38,014 nt of DNA from Clostridium sp. Cult3 (GTDB lineage Bacteria; Bacillota; Clostridia; Tissierellales; Tepidimicrobiaceae): the NCBI RefSeq assembly GCF_021655115.1, contig NZ_PPXY01000014.1, forward strand, positions 1 to 38,014, given 5' to 3'. The translations under genes were made by a program, and so were the position numbers. Shown here piece after piece: positions 15,140-23,369 of this stretch. Within the stretch, counting starts at the first letter, position 1. Each line of letters begins with the position of its first letter. The notes below the pieces were generated by a model, which searched no databases, was not told the origin of the DNA, and worked only from the letters and a program-made list of their open reading frames with translations.

Positions 15140-16594
15140 TTATTCATGTTCTTTTAACAATTGATCCTTAATATCCCATAGAGGTTTGGATAGGTCTACA
15201 AAGAATTCATGAGGATTTTCAAATCTACGTACTTCCTCCCAAAGGGTGTTAATCTCTTCTGCACAGTAATTCCTTATTTCATCAATAGGAGGACTTTCAT
15301 AGATACATCTACCCTTATCAAAAATCTTAGTGAGTAATTTTCTTGCATAGAAATTTGTTAAGGTTTTCCTCTTCCAAGTAAACAAGGGGTGGAATATTTC
15401 ATAGGGTTTAGTTTCATCAATTTTCTCATCGTGTAGAGTTACTACATCAGCAATAGCCTTATGAGTACCCTTATCATATAATCTGTATACCTGTTTAAAT
15501 CCAGGAGTAGTGATCTTTCCTACATTTTCGCTAACCTTGATCTTTGGTACTATTCTTCCATCTTCTTCTACAGCAGTTAGCTTGTATACCCCACCAAAAA
15601 CTGGTTCTGAACGAGCAGTAATCAATCTTTCCCCTACCCCAAAGGAATCTATTTTGGCCCCTTGATTTAGAAGATCTCTTATCACATACTCATCTAGGCT
15701 ACTAGATGCTACAATAGGACAATCGGAAAATCCAGCTTCATCTAACATCCTGCGTGCTTCCTTTGAAAGATATGCAATATCCCCACTATCTATCCTGATA
15801 CCTTTTGGTCTAAAGCCTCTTGGTACCACTTCTTCTTTAAATACTTTGATAGCATTAGGCACCCCAGATTTTAAGACATTGTAGGTATCTACTAATAGCA
15901 CACAGTTATCTGGATAAAGTCTTGCATAAGCTCTAAAGGAATCTAACTCTGTAGGGAAAAGTTGTACCCAACTGTGGGCCATAGTACCCAGTGCTGGAAT
16001 ATTGAAATCTCTATCTACGATGGTACAGGCAGTACCTACAGCTCCTCCGATATATGCAGCTCTAGCTCCTAAAATAGCTCCTTCATACCCTTGAGCTCTC
16101 CTGGAACCAAACTCCATGATAGGTCTTCCGTCAGCAGCCCTAACTATTCTGTTGGCCTTTGTGGCGATAAGGCTTTGGTGATTGATAGTCAATAGTACCA
16201 TAGTTTCAATTATTTGGGCTTGAATAATAGGTCCTCGTACTATGACTATAGGCTCTCCAGGGAATATAGGAGTGCCTTCAGGGATTGCCCATACATCACA
16301 TTGAAATTCAAAATTCCTAAGATATTCTAAGAATTCCTCGCTGAACATACCCTTGGATCTAAGGTATTCTATATCTTCATCATAGAATTTTAAATTTTGA
16401 AGATAGCCAATAAGCTGCTCTACTCCAGCCATAATGGCAAAACCACCATCATCAGGTATGGAACGGAAAAACATATCAAAATAGGCGATTTTGTTTTCCA
16501 TACCATTTTCAAAGTATCCGTTAGCCATGGTAAACTCATAAAAATCAGCTAACATGGTCAGATTCTTTTTCTCTTTCCAATCAATATTGGTCAT
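15140..16594 (-). CDS. pncB: Nicotinate phosphoribosyltransferase
   Basis: A 484-aa enzyme that makes nicotinate mononucleotide from nicotinate and PRPP with ATP hydrolysis, the entry of the Preiss-Handler route to NAD. Visible family blocks are LADFYEFTMANGYF near the N-terminus, EFGSRRAQGYEGA, GTMAHSW with the histidine that is transiently phosphorylated, RIDSGDIAYLSKEAR and FGVGERLITA. Length is normal for the long form. RBS AAAAGGAGATT precedes the ATG. It has its own good promoter and shows no copy of the box found at niaR. Its product is also the substrate of CobT in this window. Confidence 0.96.
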   Translation of the reverse strand: MTNIDWKEKKNLTMLADFYEFTMANGYFENGMENKIAYFDMFFRSIPDDGGFAIMAGVEQLIGYLQNLKFYDEDIEYLRSKGMFSEEFLEYLRNFEFQCDVWAIPEGTPIFPGEPIVIVRGPIIQAQIIETMVLLTINHQSLIATKANRIVRAADGRPIMEFGSRRAQGYEGAILGARAAYIGGAVGTACTIVDRDFNIPALGTMAHSWVQLFPTELDSFRAYARLYPDNCVLLVDTYNVLKSGVPNAIKVFKEEVVPRGFRPKGIRIDSGDIAYLSKEARRMLDEAGFSDCPIVASSSLDEYVIRDLLNQGAKIDSFGVGERLITARSEPVFGGVYKLTAVEEDGRIVPKIKVSENVGKITTPGFKQVYRLYDKGTHKAIADVVTLHDEKIDETKPYEIFHPLFTWKRKTLTNFYARKLLTKIFDKGRCIYESPPIDEIRNYCAEEINTLWEEVRRFENPHEFFVDLSKPLWDIKDQLLKEHE

Positions 16595-16638
16595 TTTAAA
16601 AATCTCCTTTTTCTTATCGTTAATATAACCTCATATCA

Positions 16639-16667
16639 ATTATATTCTCTAAATCTAGAAAATTCAA
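16639..16667 (-). promoter_or_regulatory. pncB promoter
   Basis: On the minus strand TTGAAT (16667-16662), 17 bp, TATAAT (16644-16639), about 45 bp before the start codon. Confidence 0.85.
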
Positions 16668-16707
16668 CATTGTATAAAAAAAGACAAAACTGTTAGCAGA
16701 TTTTGGC

Positions 16708-16750
16708 AAAATAATAGACGGAGGGCATATGCTCATTATAACCCTCCGTC
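16708..16750 (-). terminator. Terminator of the structured RNA
   Basis: On the minus strand GACGGAGGG (16750-16742) pairs perfectly with CCCTCCGTC (16725-16717), loop 16 nt, followed by TATTATTTT. It starts 7 bases after the closing helix of the RNA. Confidence 0.75.
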
Positions 16751-17006
16751 ATTCAAAATAGAACCTTCTATAGTTACTCCAACCTCTAACCCTTGAACTA
16801 ACCATTAACTGCAATTTCCTATCAACTCTCCCAATAGTTTAACGCCTACTACTTGAAATAGACACTATTAAATTTTTTTAGAACTTTTAAGCTACTAAAA
16901 ATCTAAACATTTTTTACTTCTAAACCTAAAACTCATCCTATCGACTCATCTAATAACTTACACTACTCATTTAACATTAGGCTGGATATAACTATAAGTT
17001 CTATTT
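16708..17006 (-). ncRNA. Structured non-coding RNA, family uncertain (raiA-motif candidate)
   Basis: This ~300-nt stretch between feoC and pncB has a promoter before it and an intrinsic terminator at its end. Its ends pair: 16998-17005 with 16757-16764 (8 bp) and 16989-16996 with 16769-16776 (8 bp). Just inside, 16980-16985 pairs with 16779-16784 (one G-U) and 16977-16979 with 16787-16789. Inside this are a 7-bp TTTAGAA/TTCTAAA pairing and two similar GAGTyGATAGGA segments. There is no reading frame of note. tmRNA, RNase P, SRP and 6S features are absent. Size, closing stem and clostridial host would fit a raiA-motif RNA, but I cannot run a covariance model. RNA nature: fairly sure; family: open. 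Confidence 0.72.
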
Positions 17007-17012
17007 GCTTTA

Positions 17013-17041
17013 ATTATATACCATATTGAAGTATTTGTAAA
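17013..17041 (-). promoter_or_regulatory. Promoter of the structured RNA
   Basis: On the minus strand TTTACA (17041-17036), 17 bp, TATAAT (17018-17013). It is one of the strongest sigma-A matches in the window and drives no coding gene. Transcription should begin near 17006. Confidence 0.8.
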
Positions 17042-17081
17042 GTAAATTTTCAGAATAGATAGAAAAAGTGGAATGGAAGGT

Positions 17082-17342
17082 TTATATATTTAATAGCCTT
17101 TTTCCCTTTTCCGTAATTATGATAGTGTTTACAGGGACTTTATTACAGTGATTGGCGTAAGGGCAGTTGCCACAGCCAACACTACAATCCATTGCCCCAT
17201 CATCTTCCTCAATATAGCCCATGCGAATCAGTTGAGTAAAAGCATCTTCTATTAATTCTTCTGGCATGTCTAAGCTTCGTGCTATATTAGCCTTAGATAT
17301 ATAATTAGAATCATGGATTTCTTTCAATATTTCTTTTAGCAA
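17082..17342 (-). CDS. feoC: FeoC-like winged-helix iron-sulfur regulator
   Basis: An 86-aa protein. Residues about 1-48 form a winged helix-turn-helix (ISKANIARSLDMPEELIEDAFTQLIRMGYI). Then come four cysteines, C53, C57, C60 and C66 (C-x3-C-x2-C-x5-C), suited to an oxygen- or iron-sensitive Fe-S cluster, and a short C-terminal strand. It follows feoB by 18 bp and is the last gene of feoA-feoB-feoC. FeoC proteins are thought to modulate FeoB stability or feo expression. No clear terminator follows before the structured RNA promoter. Confidence 0.85.
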   Translation of the reverse strand: MLKEILKEIHDSNYISKANIARSLDMPEELIEDAFTQLIRMGYIEEDDGAMDCSVGCGNCPYANHCNKVPVNTIIITEKGKRLLNI

Positions 17343-17360
17343 AACATCATCTCCTTAAGG

Positions 17361-19370
17361 CTAACTAAATCCTAGCAGTCTACCAATTTGATATACCAAT
17401 ACAGCAGCTATCCAACCTACTGCAAAGGTATAGAGGGCGGTGAATAGGGCCCACTTACTAGAATTGGTTTCCTTTTTTATAGTAGCTATAGTTGCAGCAC
17501 AAGGTGTATATAATAAGGTCATAACCATGAAGGAAGCAGCTGTCAACGGGGTGAATACACTTTGCATAGCTGCTACTAGTTCAGCACCTTCTCCTACACC
17601 AGCATATACCATGCCTAGAGTGGCCACTACAGCCTCTTTAGCAGCTATTCCAGCAAACAATCCAACAGCAGCTTGCCAGGTTCCAAATCCTGCTGGTTTA
17701 AAAATAGGAGCAATAAACAAGCCTATTTTGCCTAATATGCTACTTTCGCTATAGGGCTCTACGCCTACAGGCAACATAGCTAGAATCCATAGTATAGTAA
17801 CTACTGCAAATATAGTGGTTCCTGCTCTCTTAAGAAAACCAGAAACATTATCCCACATATTTCTCATTACATTTCTTAAAGTTGGCAATCTGTAAGGTGG
17901 AAGTTCCATGATAAAATAGGAGGATTCTCCTTTAAATAGGGTATTACTAAATATCTTTGCCATCAACAACGCTACCAATATCCCTAAGAAATATAGTAGG
18001 AACAATACTAGACCACCATTATTGGGGAAGAAAGCAGCTATAAACACCAAATAAATAGGTAGTTTAGCACCACAGGACATAAATGGGTTGATTAAAGTAG
18101 CAATCATCCTGTCTTTTTTACTATCTAAGGTTCTGGTAGCCATTACTCCTGGAACATTACATCCAAATCCAACTATCATGGATATAAAAGTCTTACCTTG
18201 AAGGCCTAGGGCTCTCATTATATTGTCCATTACATAGGCAGCCCTGGCCATATAACCGCTATCCTCTAATATTCCCATTAACATATATAATACCACTATC
18301 AACGGAATAAACTCTAATACAGCCCCAAGGCCTCCAATAATACCTTCTGCTACAAAAGATATTAGCCAATGAGGAGAGTTAACATTAATTAGAAAAGCCT
18401 CCACAGCCTCACCTAAAGTTTCAATACCCCCTGCAACTAATTCTCCCAACAAATCCTCACCAATGGCAAAGGTCAACTGAAACACCGCTAGCATTATTAG
18501 TGCAAAAATAGGTAGACCTAAATACTTATGAGTAAGGATCTTGTCAATCCTATCAGTTCTGGTTTCTACTACTACATCAGGCCTCTTTACGGTTTTATCG
18601 GCCACATTGTTTACAAACTCATATCTCTTATCTATAATTTCTAACTCATAATCCTCAGCACTTTCTCGCAACTGCTCCATCATACATTTGAATTCCTCGG
18701 AGGAATTTAAATATTCATCTTTATTTACTAATTCGAGTATATATTGATCTCCTTCTAAAAGTTTAATAGCAATCCATTGAGAAGGGTATTCTAATTCTCC
18801 ATTCTTTAAAAATCCCTTCAACCTTTTTACTTCTTTATCTATGTTTTCACCATAGGATATATGGGGCTTATGGTCCATATCCTTTTCCATTAATTCTATA
18901 GACTTTTTAATCAACTCATCCATGCCTTTTCTCTTAGAAGCAATAGTAGGAACTACGGGTGCCCCTAATTTTTTTGATAGAGCATCCATATCAAATTTTA
19001 TATTTCGTTCTTCAGCTTCATCTATCATGTTTAAGGCAACTACCACCTTGGCTCCCATTTCCAACAATTGGGTAGTCAAATATAGATTTCGTTCAATATT
19101 AGTGGCATCTACTACATTGATAACCACATCTGGATTGCCCTTAAGGATAAAATCCTTTGCAACTATTTCATCCTCAGAAAAGGCACCTAGACTATAGGTC
19201 CCAGGTAGATCCACTACATTATAAGTTTTTTCATCAAATTTAAATTTTCCTTCTTTTTTCTCTACGGTGACTCCTGGCCAGTTACCTACGTGTTGGTTAG
19301 ACCCGGTAAGGGCGTTAAATACTGTAGTTTTACCGCTATTAGGATTTCCCACCAAAGCTATTGTATTCAC
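17361..19370 (-). CDS. feoB: Ferrous iron transporter FeoB
   Basis: A 669-aa membrane protein importing Fe(II). The N-terminal G domain has G1 GNPNSGKT (8-15), G3 DLPGTYSL and G4 NMIDEAE, followed by a helical spacer, then about eight or more membrane helices with the two Gate repeats (IVGFGCNVPGVMATRTL and a second one near GIAAKEAVVATLG). The GTG start is supported by GGGGGAT on the minus strand just upstream. A second Fur-like box separates it from feoA, so it may also have its own iron-controlled transcript. Length is normal for the shorter Firmicute type. Confidence 0.96.
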   Translation of the reverse strand: MNTIALVGNPNSGKTTVFNALTGSNQHVGNWPGVTVEKKEGKFKFDEKTYNVVDLPGTYSLGAFSEDEIVAKDFILKGNPDVVINVVDATNIERNLYLTTQLLEMGAKVVVALNMIDEAEERNIKFDMDALSKKLGAPVVPTIASKRKGMDELIKKSIELMEKDMDHKPHISYGENIDKEVKRLKGFLKNGELEYPSQWIAIKLLEGDQYILELVNKDEYLNSSEEFKCMMEQLRESAEDYELEIIDKRYEFVNNVADKTVKRPDVVVETRTDRIDKILTHKYLGLPIFALIMLAVFQLTFAIGEDLLGELVAGGIETLGEAVEAFLINVNSPHWLISFVAEGIIGGLGAVLEFIPLIVVLYMLMGILEDSGYMARAAYVMDNIMRALGLQGKTFISMIVGFGCNVPGVMATRTLDSKKDRMIATLINPFMSCGAKLPIYLVFIAAFFPNNGGLVLFLLYFLGILVALLMAKIFSNTLFKGESSYFIMELPPYRLPTLRNVMRNMWDNVSGFLKRAGTTIFAVVTILWILAMLPVGVEPYSESSILGKIGLFIAPIFKPAGFGTWQAAVGLFAGIAAKEAVVATLGMVYAGVGEGAELVAAMQSVFTPLTAASFMVMTLLYTPCAATIATIKKETNSSKWALFTALYTFAVGWIAAVLVYQIGRLLGFS

Positions 19371-19386
19371 TTCAATCCCCCTTCTA

Positions 19387-19405
19387 TCATATGATAATCA
19401 TTATC
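19387..19405 (-). promoter_or_regulatory. Fur-like box between feoA and feoB
   Basis: The 19-mer matches the classical GATAATGATAATCATTATC at 15 of 19 positions, all four mismatches at one end; ATGATAATCATTATC is exact. It lies in the 58-bp feoA-feoB gap, directly upstream of the feoB ribosome site. Confidence 0.75.
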
Positions 19406-19428
19406 AACAAAAGACAAAAAATAAAGAC

Positions 19429-19653
19429 TCAATCTCCTATCATTATTTTTTGAGCTAAACCACGACCTACTGCAATCTTATTTCCCGATAGGGATACTAT
19501 TAAAGGACCCCTGTCATTTTTTATAACTTTTACATTAGATCCCGTGTTGAAGCCCATTTCATAGAGCCTTCTAGTGGCATAGCCTCCTGCTTCTATTCTT
19601 TGAACCCTACCTTTATCTCCAGGATTTAATTGACTTAGAGATGTTTTCGCCAT
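19429..19653 (-). CDS. feoA: FeoA family iron transport protein
   Basis: A 74-aa SH3-like domain protein, the cytosolic partner of FeoB. Family pattern: LNPGDKGRVQRIEAGGYATRRLYEMGFNTGSNVKVIKNDRGPLIV and GNKIAVGRGLAQKI. AGAAAGGAG precedes the ATG. First gene of feoABC, controlled by a promoter that overlaps a Fur-like box. Confidence 0.95.
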   Translation of the reverse strand: MAKTSLSQLNPGDKGRVQRIEAGGYATRRLYEMGFNTGSNVKVIKNDRGPLIVSLSGNKIAVGRGLAQKIMIGD

Positions 19654-19717
19654 AGCAATTCTCCTTTCTATATAAATATATTAAGGACTATGTAAATATC
19701 ATCCATATATTTATTCA

Positions 19718-19745
19718 ATGATACGAAATTGATAATCACTATCAA
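19718..19745 (-). promoter_or_regulatory. feoA promoter overlapping a Fur-like box
   Basis: On the minus strand TTGATA (19745-19740), 16 bp, TATCAT (19723-19718). The segment 19725-19743 matches the Fur 19-mer at 16 of 19 bases and fills the space between the two elements, so iron-loaded Fur would block the polymerase. Confidence 0.75.
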
Positions 19746-19884
19746 TATGATAATATATTTTTGTTATAAATGCAATAGTTTAGGGTAAAATAATATCTTA
19801 TTATTTGATTTCAAAAATACATCATCATTTAAAACCGGTAATTTAGCGCTTTTGTGTGATACCCTAGCTAAAATAAAAGTCATG

Positions 19885-19935
19885 TTTACAAAACTCTACT
19901 ATTAGGGTATAATATAAACACACCCCCAGGGGGTG
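19885..19935 (+). promoter_or_regulatory. copA promoter with CsoR-type operator
   Basis: TTTACA (19885-19890), 17 bp, TATAAT (19908-19913) form a strong promoter. At the expected start, 19921-19935 is the perfect palindrome CACCCCCAGGGGGTG, the C-tract/G-tract pattern bound by CsoR repressors. Half sites ATACCCTA near 19859 and TAGGGTAT at 19903-19910 face each other across the promoter and could be a second weak site. Copper binding to CsoR should release the DNA. Confidence 0.85.
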
Positions 19936-19959
19936 GGGATGAAGATGAGGAGTGATACT

Positions 19960-22332
19960 ATGTCAAATAAAATCATTACCATAGATGTAGTAGGCATGAC
20001 CTGTGCTGCTTGTTCTGCTAGAGTGGAAAAGGCATTGAATAAGCAAGATGGAATAATAAATGCAACTGTTAACCTACTACAACAAAAAGCTACTATAGAA
20101 TACGATAAGGAGAAGATAGATCCAGATCAAATCGTTCAAACTATTGAGAAGACTGGATATCAAGTACCTTTAACCAAAAGGACCTTGTTGGTAGAAGGTA
20201 TGACCTGTGCTGCTTGTTCAACTAGGGTAGAGAAGGTATTAAATAAAATTGAGGGAGTAACTAAAGCAAATGTAAATCTATCCACCAATAAAGCTATAGT
20301 TGAGTTTTCATCAGGGGCAGTAGAGGATGAAACGTTAATAAATGCAGTGGAAAAGGCTGGGTATAAGGCGGAAATGGAGATGGAAAGGGATATAGATAGG
20401 GAGAAAGAACTTAGGGAAAAGGAGATAAAATCCCTTAAGAGCTCCTTTATAATCTCAGCCATACTGAGTATCCCATTATTTTCCGCTATGTTTTTCCATA
20501 TGGCGGGAGTAGACAATATACTTACCAATGGATATTTTCAGCTATTATTAGCAACTCCCGTACAGTTCATCATTGGCTATAGATTTTACAAAGGGGCTTT
20601 TAACTCCTTAAGAGGTGGAGGAGCTAATATGGATGTACTGGTATCCATGGGCACGTCAGCAGCCTACTTTTATAGTCTCTATAATCTATTAACAGGAGTT
20701 CATGAATACTACTTTGAAGCATCAGCAGTTATCATTACATTGATACTTTTAGGTAAAACTTTTGAGGCAGTAGCAAAAGGAAAAACCTCAGAGGCTATTA
20801 AGGAACTAATGGGACTCCAGCCAAAGGCTGCTCGGGTAATAAGAGAAGGCGTAGAAATGAGCATCCCTATAGAAAAGGTGGAAATAGGAGATACAATAGT
20901 AGTTAGACCTGGGGAGAGGATTCCTGTAGATGGAATCATCTTAGAAGGCAACTCATCCATAGATGAATCCATGATAACAGGGGAAAGTATCCCTATAGAC
21001 AAATCCCAAGGGGATGAGGTAATAGGAGCTACCATTAACAAATTTGGTTCATTTAAATTTGAAGCCACAAAGATAGGAAAGGATACGGTACTATCTCAAA
21101 TAATAAAGTTAGTAGAAGATGCTCAAGGCTCAAAAGCTCCAGTACAGAGGTTAGCCGATAGGATATCCGGTATATTTGTCCCTGTAGTGGTAGTTATAGC
21201 CTTGGTTACCTTCTTAGGATTTTATCTGGTGGGAGGTAGTTTCAATACAGGACTAATAAATGCAGTAGCAGTGTTGGTAATAGCTTGTCCCTGTGCCCTA
21301 GGCTTAGCAACACCAACGGCTATTATGGTAGGCACAGGAAAAGGAGCAGAAAATGGCATATTAATCAAATCGGGAGAACATCTAGAAAGGGCCCACAAGA
21401 TGGAAACTATTGTACTAGACAAGACCGGCACCATCACTAAAGGAGAACCAGAAGTAACAGATATAATAAGCTTTAAGTCCTTGGATAAAGATGAATTGCT
21501 AAGGATAGCAGCAACAGTAGAAAAATCTTCTGAACATCCTCTAGGCCAAGCTATTGTAAGAAAAGGAGAAGAAGAACTACTCATGATAACTGAAGCAGAA
21601 GATTTTGCTGCTATACCAGGGAAGGGATTAAAGGCCATATTTGAAGGAAAGACTATTTATATAGGTAATAGAAAATTGATGAAGGAAGGCGGTATATCCA
21701 TAGAAATAGGAGAAGAGGAATTACTCCGATTGGAATCAGAAGGGAAAACCGCTATGCTAGTAGCTATAGATGGAAATTTAGCTGGTATAATTGCGGTAGC
21801 AGATCAGATTAAGGAAAATTCTAAAAAAGCCATAGCAGGCCTAAAAGATATGGGCCTTGAAGTATATATGATAACAGGAGACAACGAAAGGACAGCTAAA
21901 GCCATTGCTAAACAAGTGGGAATATATAATGTATTAGCAGAAGTCCTACCTGAGAATAAGGCAGAAGTTGTCGAAAAAATAAAAAAAGAAGGAAAGCTTG
22001 TAGGAATGGTAGGGGATGGAATTAACGATGCCCCAGCCTTAGCAGCCTCTGATATTGGGTTTGCCATAGGCACGGGGACAGATGTAGCTATGGAAGCTGC
22101 AGATATAACCCTTATGAGAGGGGATTTAACTGGAATAGTTACAGCTATTAGGCTTAGCCACAGAACCATGAAGACTATCAAACAAAATCTATTCTGGGCC
22201 TTCTTCTACAATTCCATAGGTATACCCTTTGCAGCTTTAGGATTTTTGAATCCTATGATAGCAGGAGCGGCTATGGCCTTTAGCTCCGTATCAGTAGTTA
22301 CCAACTCTTTAAGACTAAAAAAATTTAAATAA
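19960..22332 (+). CDS. copA: Copper-translocating P-type ATPase
   Basis: A 790-aa P1B-type ATPase that exports Cu(I). Two N-terminal heavy-metal domains carry GMTCAAC at C15/C18 and C83/C86. The membrane part has the CPC ion site at C443-P-C445; D487 in DKTGT is phosphorylated; SEHPLG and GDGINDAPA are the N- and P-domain motifs. Eight membrane helices are expected. ATG at 19960 follows GAGGAGTGAT; upstream in-frame starts overlap the operator region. It heads copA-copZ-csoR under the CsoR-type operator. Confidence 0.97.
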   Translation: MSNKIITIDVVGMTCAACSARVEKALNKQDGIINATVNLLQQKATIEYDKEKIDPDQIVQTIEKTGYQVPLTKRTLLVEGMTCAACSTRVEKVLNKIEGVTKANVNLSTNKAIVEFSSGAVEDETLINAVEKAGYKAEMEMERDIDREKELREKEIKSLKSSFIISAILSIPLFSAMFFHMAGVDNILTNGYFQLLLATPVQFIIGYRFYKGAFNSLRGGGANMDVLVSMGTSAAYFYSLYNLLTGVHEYYFEASAVIITLILLGKTFEAVAKGKTSEAIKELMGLQPKAARVIREGVEMSIPIEKVEIGDTIVVRPGERIPVDGIILEGNSSIDESMITGESIPIDKSQGDEVIGATINKFGSFKFEATKIGKDTVLSQIIKLVEDAQGSKAPVQRLADRISGIFVPVVVVIALVTFLGFYLVGGSFNTGLINAVAVLVIACPCALGLATPTAIMVGTGKGAENGILIKSGEHLERAHKMETIVLDKTGTITKGEPEVTDIISFKSLDKDELLRIAATVEKSSEHPLGQAIVRKGEEELLMITEAEDFAAIPGKGLKAIFEGKTIYIGNRKLMKEGGISIEIGEEELLRLESEGKTAMLVAIDGNLAGIIAVADQIKENSKKAIAGLKDMGLEVYMITGDNERTAKAIAKQVGIYNVLAEVLPENKAEVVEKIKKEGKLVGMVGDGINDAPALAASDIGFAIGTGTDVAMEAADITLMRGDLTGIVTAIRLSHRTMKTIKQNLFWAFFYNSIGIPFAALGFLNPMIAGAAMAFSSVSVVTNSLRLKKFK

Positions 22333-22355
22333 TTGTGGGACAGGAGGTTAATAAA

Positions 22356-22562
22356 ATGAAAAAGATCATAACTATTGAAGGCATGTCTTGCAATCACTGT
22401 GTAATGGCAGTAAAAAATGCATTGTCAGAGATAGAAGGAATTTCCCATGTAGATGTAGAATTAAACAACAACAGGGCAATAGTAGAAGGAGACAATTTGT
22501 CCGATGAAGTTTTAAAGGGGCAAATAGAAGAGGCTGGCTATGATGTAGTAGAAATAAAATAG
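22356..22562 (+). CDS. copZ: Copper chaperone CopZ
   Basis: A 68-aa single heavy-metal-associated domain with the Cu(I) site GMSCNHC near the N-terminus. It carries Cu(I) in the cytosol and passes it to CopA or CsoR. The ATG at 22356 follows AGGAGGTTAATAAA; it begins 23 bp after copA. The histidine in the CNHC motif is common in CopZ and differs from the CAAC sites of CopA. Confidence 0.93.
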   Translation: MKKIITIEGMSCNHCVMAVKNALSEIEGISHVDVELNNNRAIVEGDNLSDEVLKGQIEEAGYDVVEIK

Positions 22563-22574
22563 AAATTTGGTGAT

Positions 22575-22847
22575 ATGATGAATCAAGGCAAGGAGAAAGC
22601 TGCCCAGAAGCTAAAGACCGTAAGGGGGCAGATAGACGGCATTATTAAGATGATAGAGGAGGATAGATATTGTGTAGATATATCTACACAAATACTATCT
22701 GCCATAGGTTTACTTAAGAAGGCCAATATAGACGTATTAAATGCCCATATAAGGTCTTGTGTAAAAGATGCAATTTTAGAAGGAGAAGAAGAGGGAGAAG
22801 AAAAAATAGATGAGATAATAACCATTATAGACAAATATATAAAATGA
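22575..22847 (+). CDS. csoR: Copper-sensing repressor CsoR
   Basis: A 90-aa all-helical repressor (DUF156/CsoR-RcnR family). The Cu(I) ligands are C33, H58 and C62 in the C-H-C pattern expected of CsoR, with VRGQIDGIIKMIEEDRYC ahead of them. It should bind the palindrome upstream of copA and close a feedback loop. Two adjacent ATGs (22575 and 22578) are possible starts; GGTGAT is close to both. Being the last gene of the operon it represses, rather than first, it is self-limiting. Confidence 0.94.
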   Translation: MMNQGKEKAAQKLKTVRGQIDGIIKMIEEDRYCVDISTQILSAIGLLKKANIDVLNAHIRSCVKDAILEGEEEGEEKIDEIITIIDKYIK

Positions 22848-22860
22848 CAATATTTTAACG

Positions 22861-22911
22861 AATAACTATCAATTTTGGTGCCAGGCACCAAAATTGATAG
22901 TTATTTTTTTA
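22861..22911. terminator. 45-bp perfect palindrome with T-tract after csoR
   Basis: Bases 22861-22905 form a perfect inverted repeat with 22-bp arms and a single central A, then a run of T's. Its core GGTGCCAGGCACC resembles dispersed palindromes seen in many Firmicute intergenic regions. It works as a terminator on the plus strand, and its unusual length suggests it also derives from a repeat family. No second copy was seen in the window. Confidence 0.85.
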
Positions 22912-22968
22912 TGTTAATTTTTTTACTAAAAGGGTATTACTAATTTAACTAATAGCATAAAAAACAGG

Positions 22969-22997
22969 TTGTCAACTGGTATAAAATACATTATCCT
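22969..22997 (+). promoter_or_regulatory. Probable promoter of the spo0E-like gene
   Basis: TTGTCA (22969-22974), 17 bp, TATCCT (22992-22997), about 43 bp before the start codon. Confidence 0.55.
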
Positions 22998-23039
22998 ATT
23001 GATAGGCATCAATAACCTAAAGGAATAAGGAGGAGAAAG

Positions 23040-23207
23040 TTGAAAAACAAAATAGACGCTTTAAGAGAAGAATTATACAAAGAAATAAGCGCTAACAAAG
23101 TAGATTACCAGGAAATTTTGAGAATAAGCAAAGAGTTGGATGATCTTATAGTGGAGTATCATAAGGAAAATAAAATAGATGATGAAGAGCCTACCGATAA
23201 AAGCTAG
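23040..23207 (+). CDS. Spo0E-like aspartyl-phosphate phosphatase
   Basis: A 55-aa protein made of two predicted helices (KIDALREELYKEI and QEILRISKELDDLIVEYHKE). The second contains SKELDDLI, the SQELD-type signature of the Spo0E family, which removes the phosphate from Spo0A and so delays sporulation. The TTG start follows AGGAGGAGAAAG at ideal spacing; no ATG or GTG is in frame, which makes the gene easy to miss. It has its own promoter and terminator. Some family members act on targets other than Spo0A. Confidence 0.85.
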   Translation: MKNKIDALREELYKEISANKVDYQEILRISKELDDLIVEYHKENKIDDEEPTDKS

Positions 23208-23232
23208 CTGATACCTACTAGCTTTTTCTTTT
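23199..23232 (+). terminator. Terminator of the spo0E-like gene
   Basis: AAAAGCTAG (23199-23207), which includes the stop codon, pairs with CTAGCTTTT (23218-23226), followed by T-rich sequence. Confidence 0.8.
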
Positions 23233-23273
23233 TAATAATTATATATAAAGAAGTCATAATAATAAATACCATG

Positions 23274-23328
23274 TTGATTTTTAGAAATAAAAGGATTATA
23301 ATAATAATGAAGGTCAGAGAAGGTCAAA
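23274..23328 (+). promoter_or_regulatory. Promoter and CtsR box of the dnaJ-clpB operon
   Basis: TTGATT (23274-23279), 17 bp, TATAAT (23297-23302) form the promoter. A CtsR box lies at 23312-23328 (GGTCAGA, 3 bases, GGTCAAA), just past the expected start, the same geometry as at hsp20. Confidence 0.88.
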
Positions 23329-23369
23329 CTATTTAACCCTTCTATTTTTCAAAAAAAGGGGTGAAGTAT

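Noticed and set aside
7301-16905. An identical 17-bp segment after tRNA-Ser(CGA) (7301-7317) and inside the structured RNA (16889-16905)
   Set aside because: The match AAGCTACTAAAAATCTA is AT-rich and does not extend; in one place it is part of a terminator, in the other of an RNA. Coincidence is the simpler reading, though a shared origin is not excluded.
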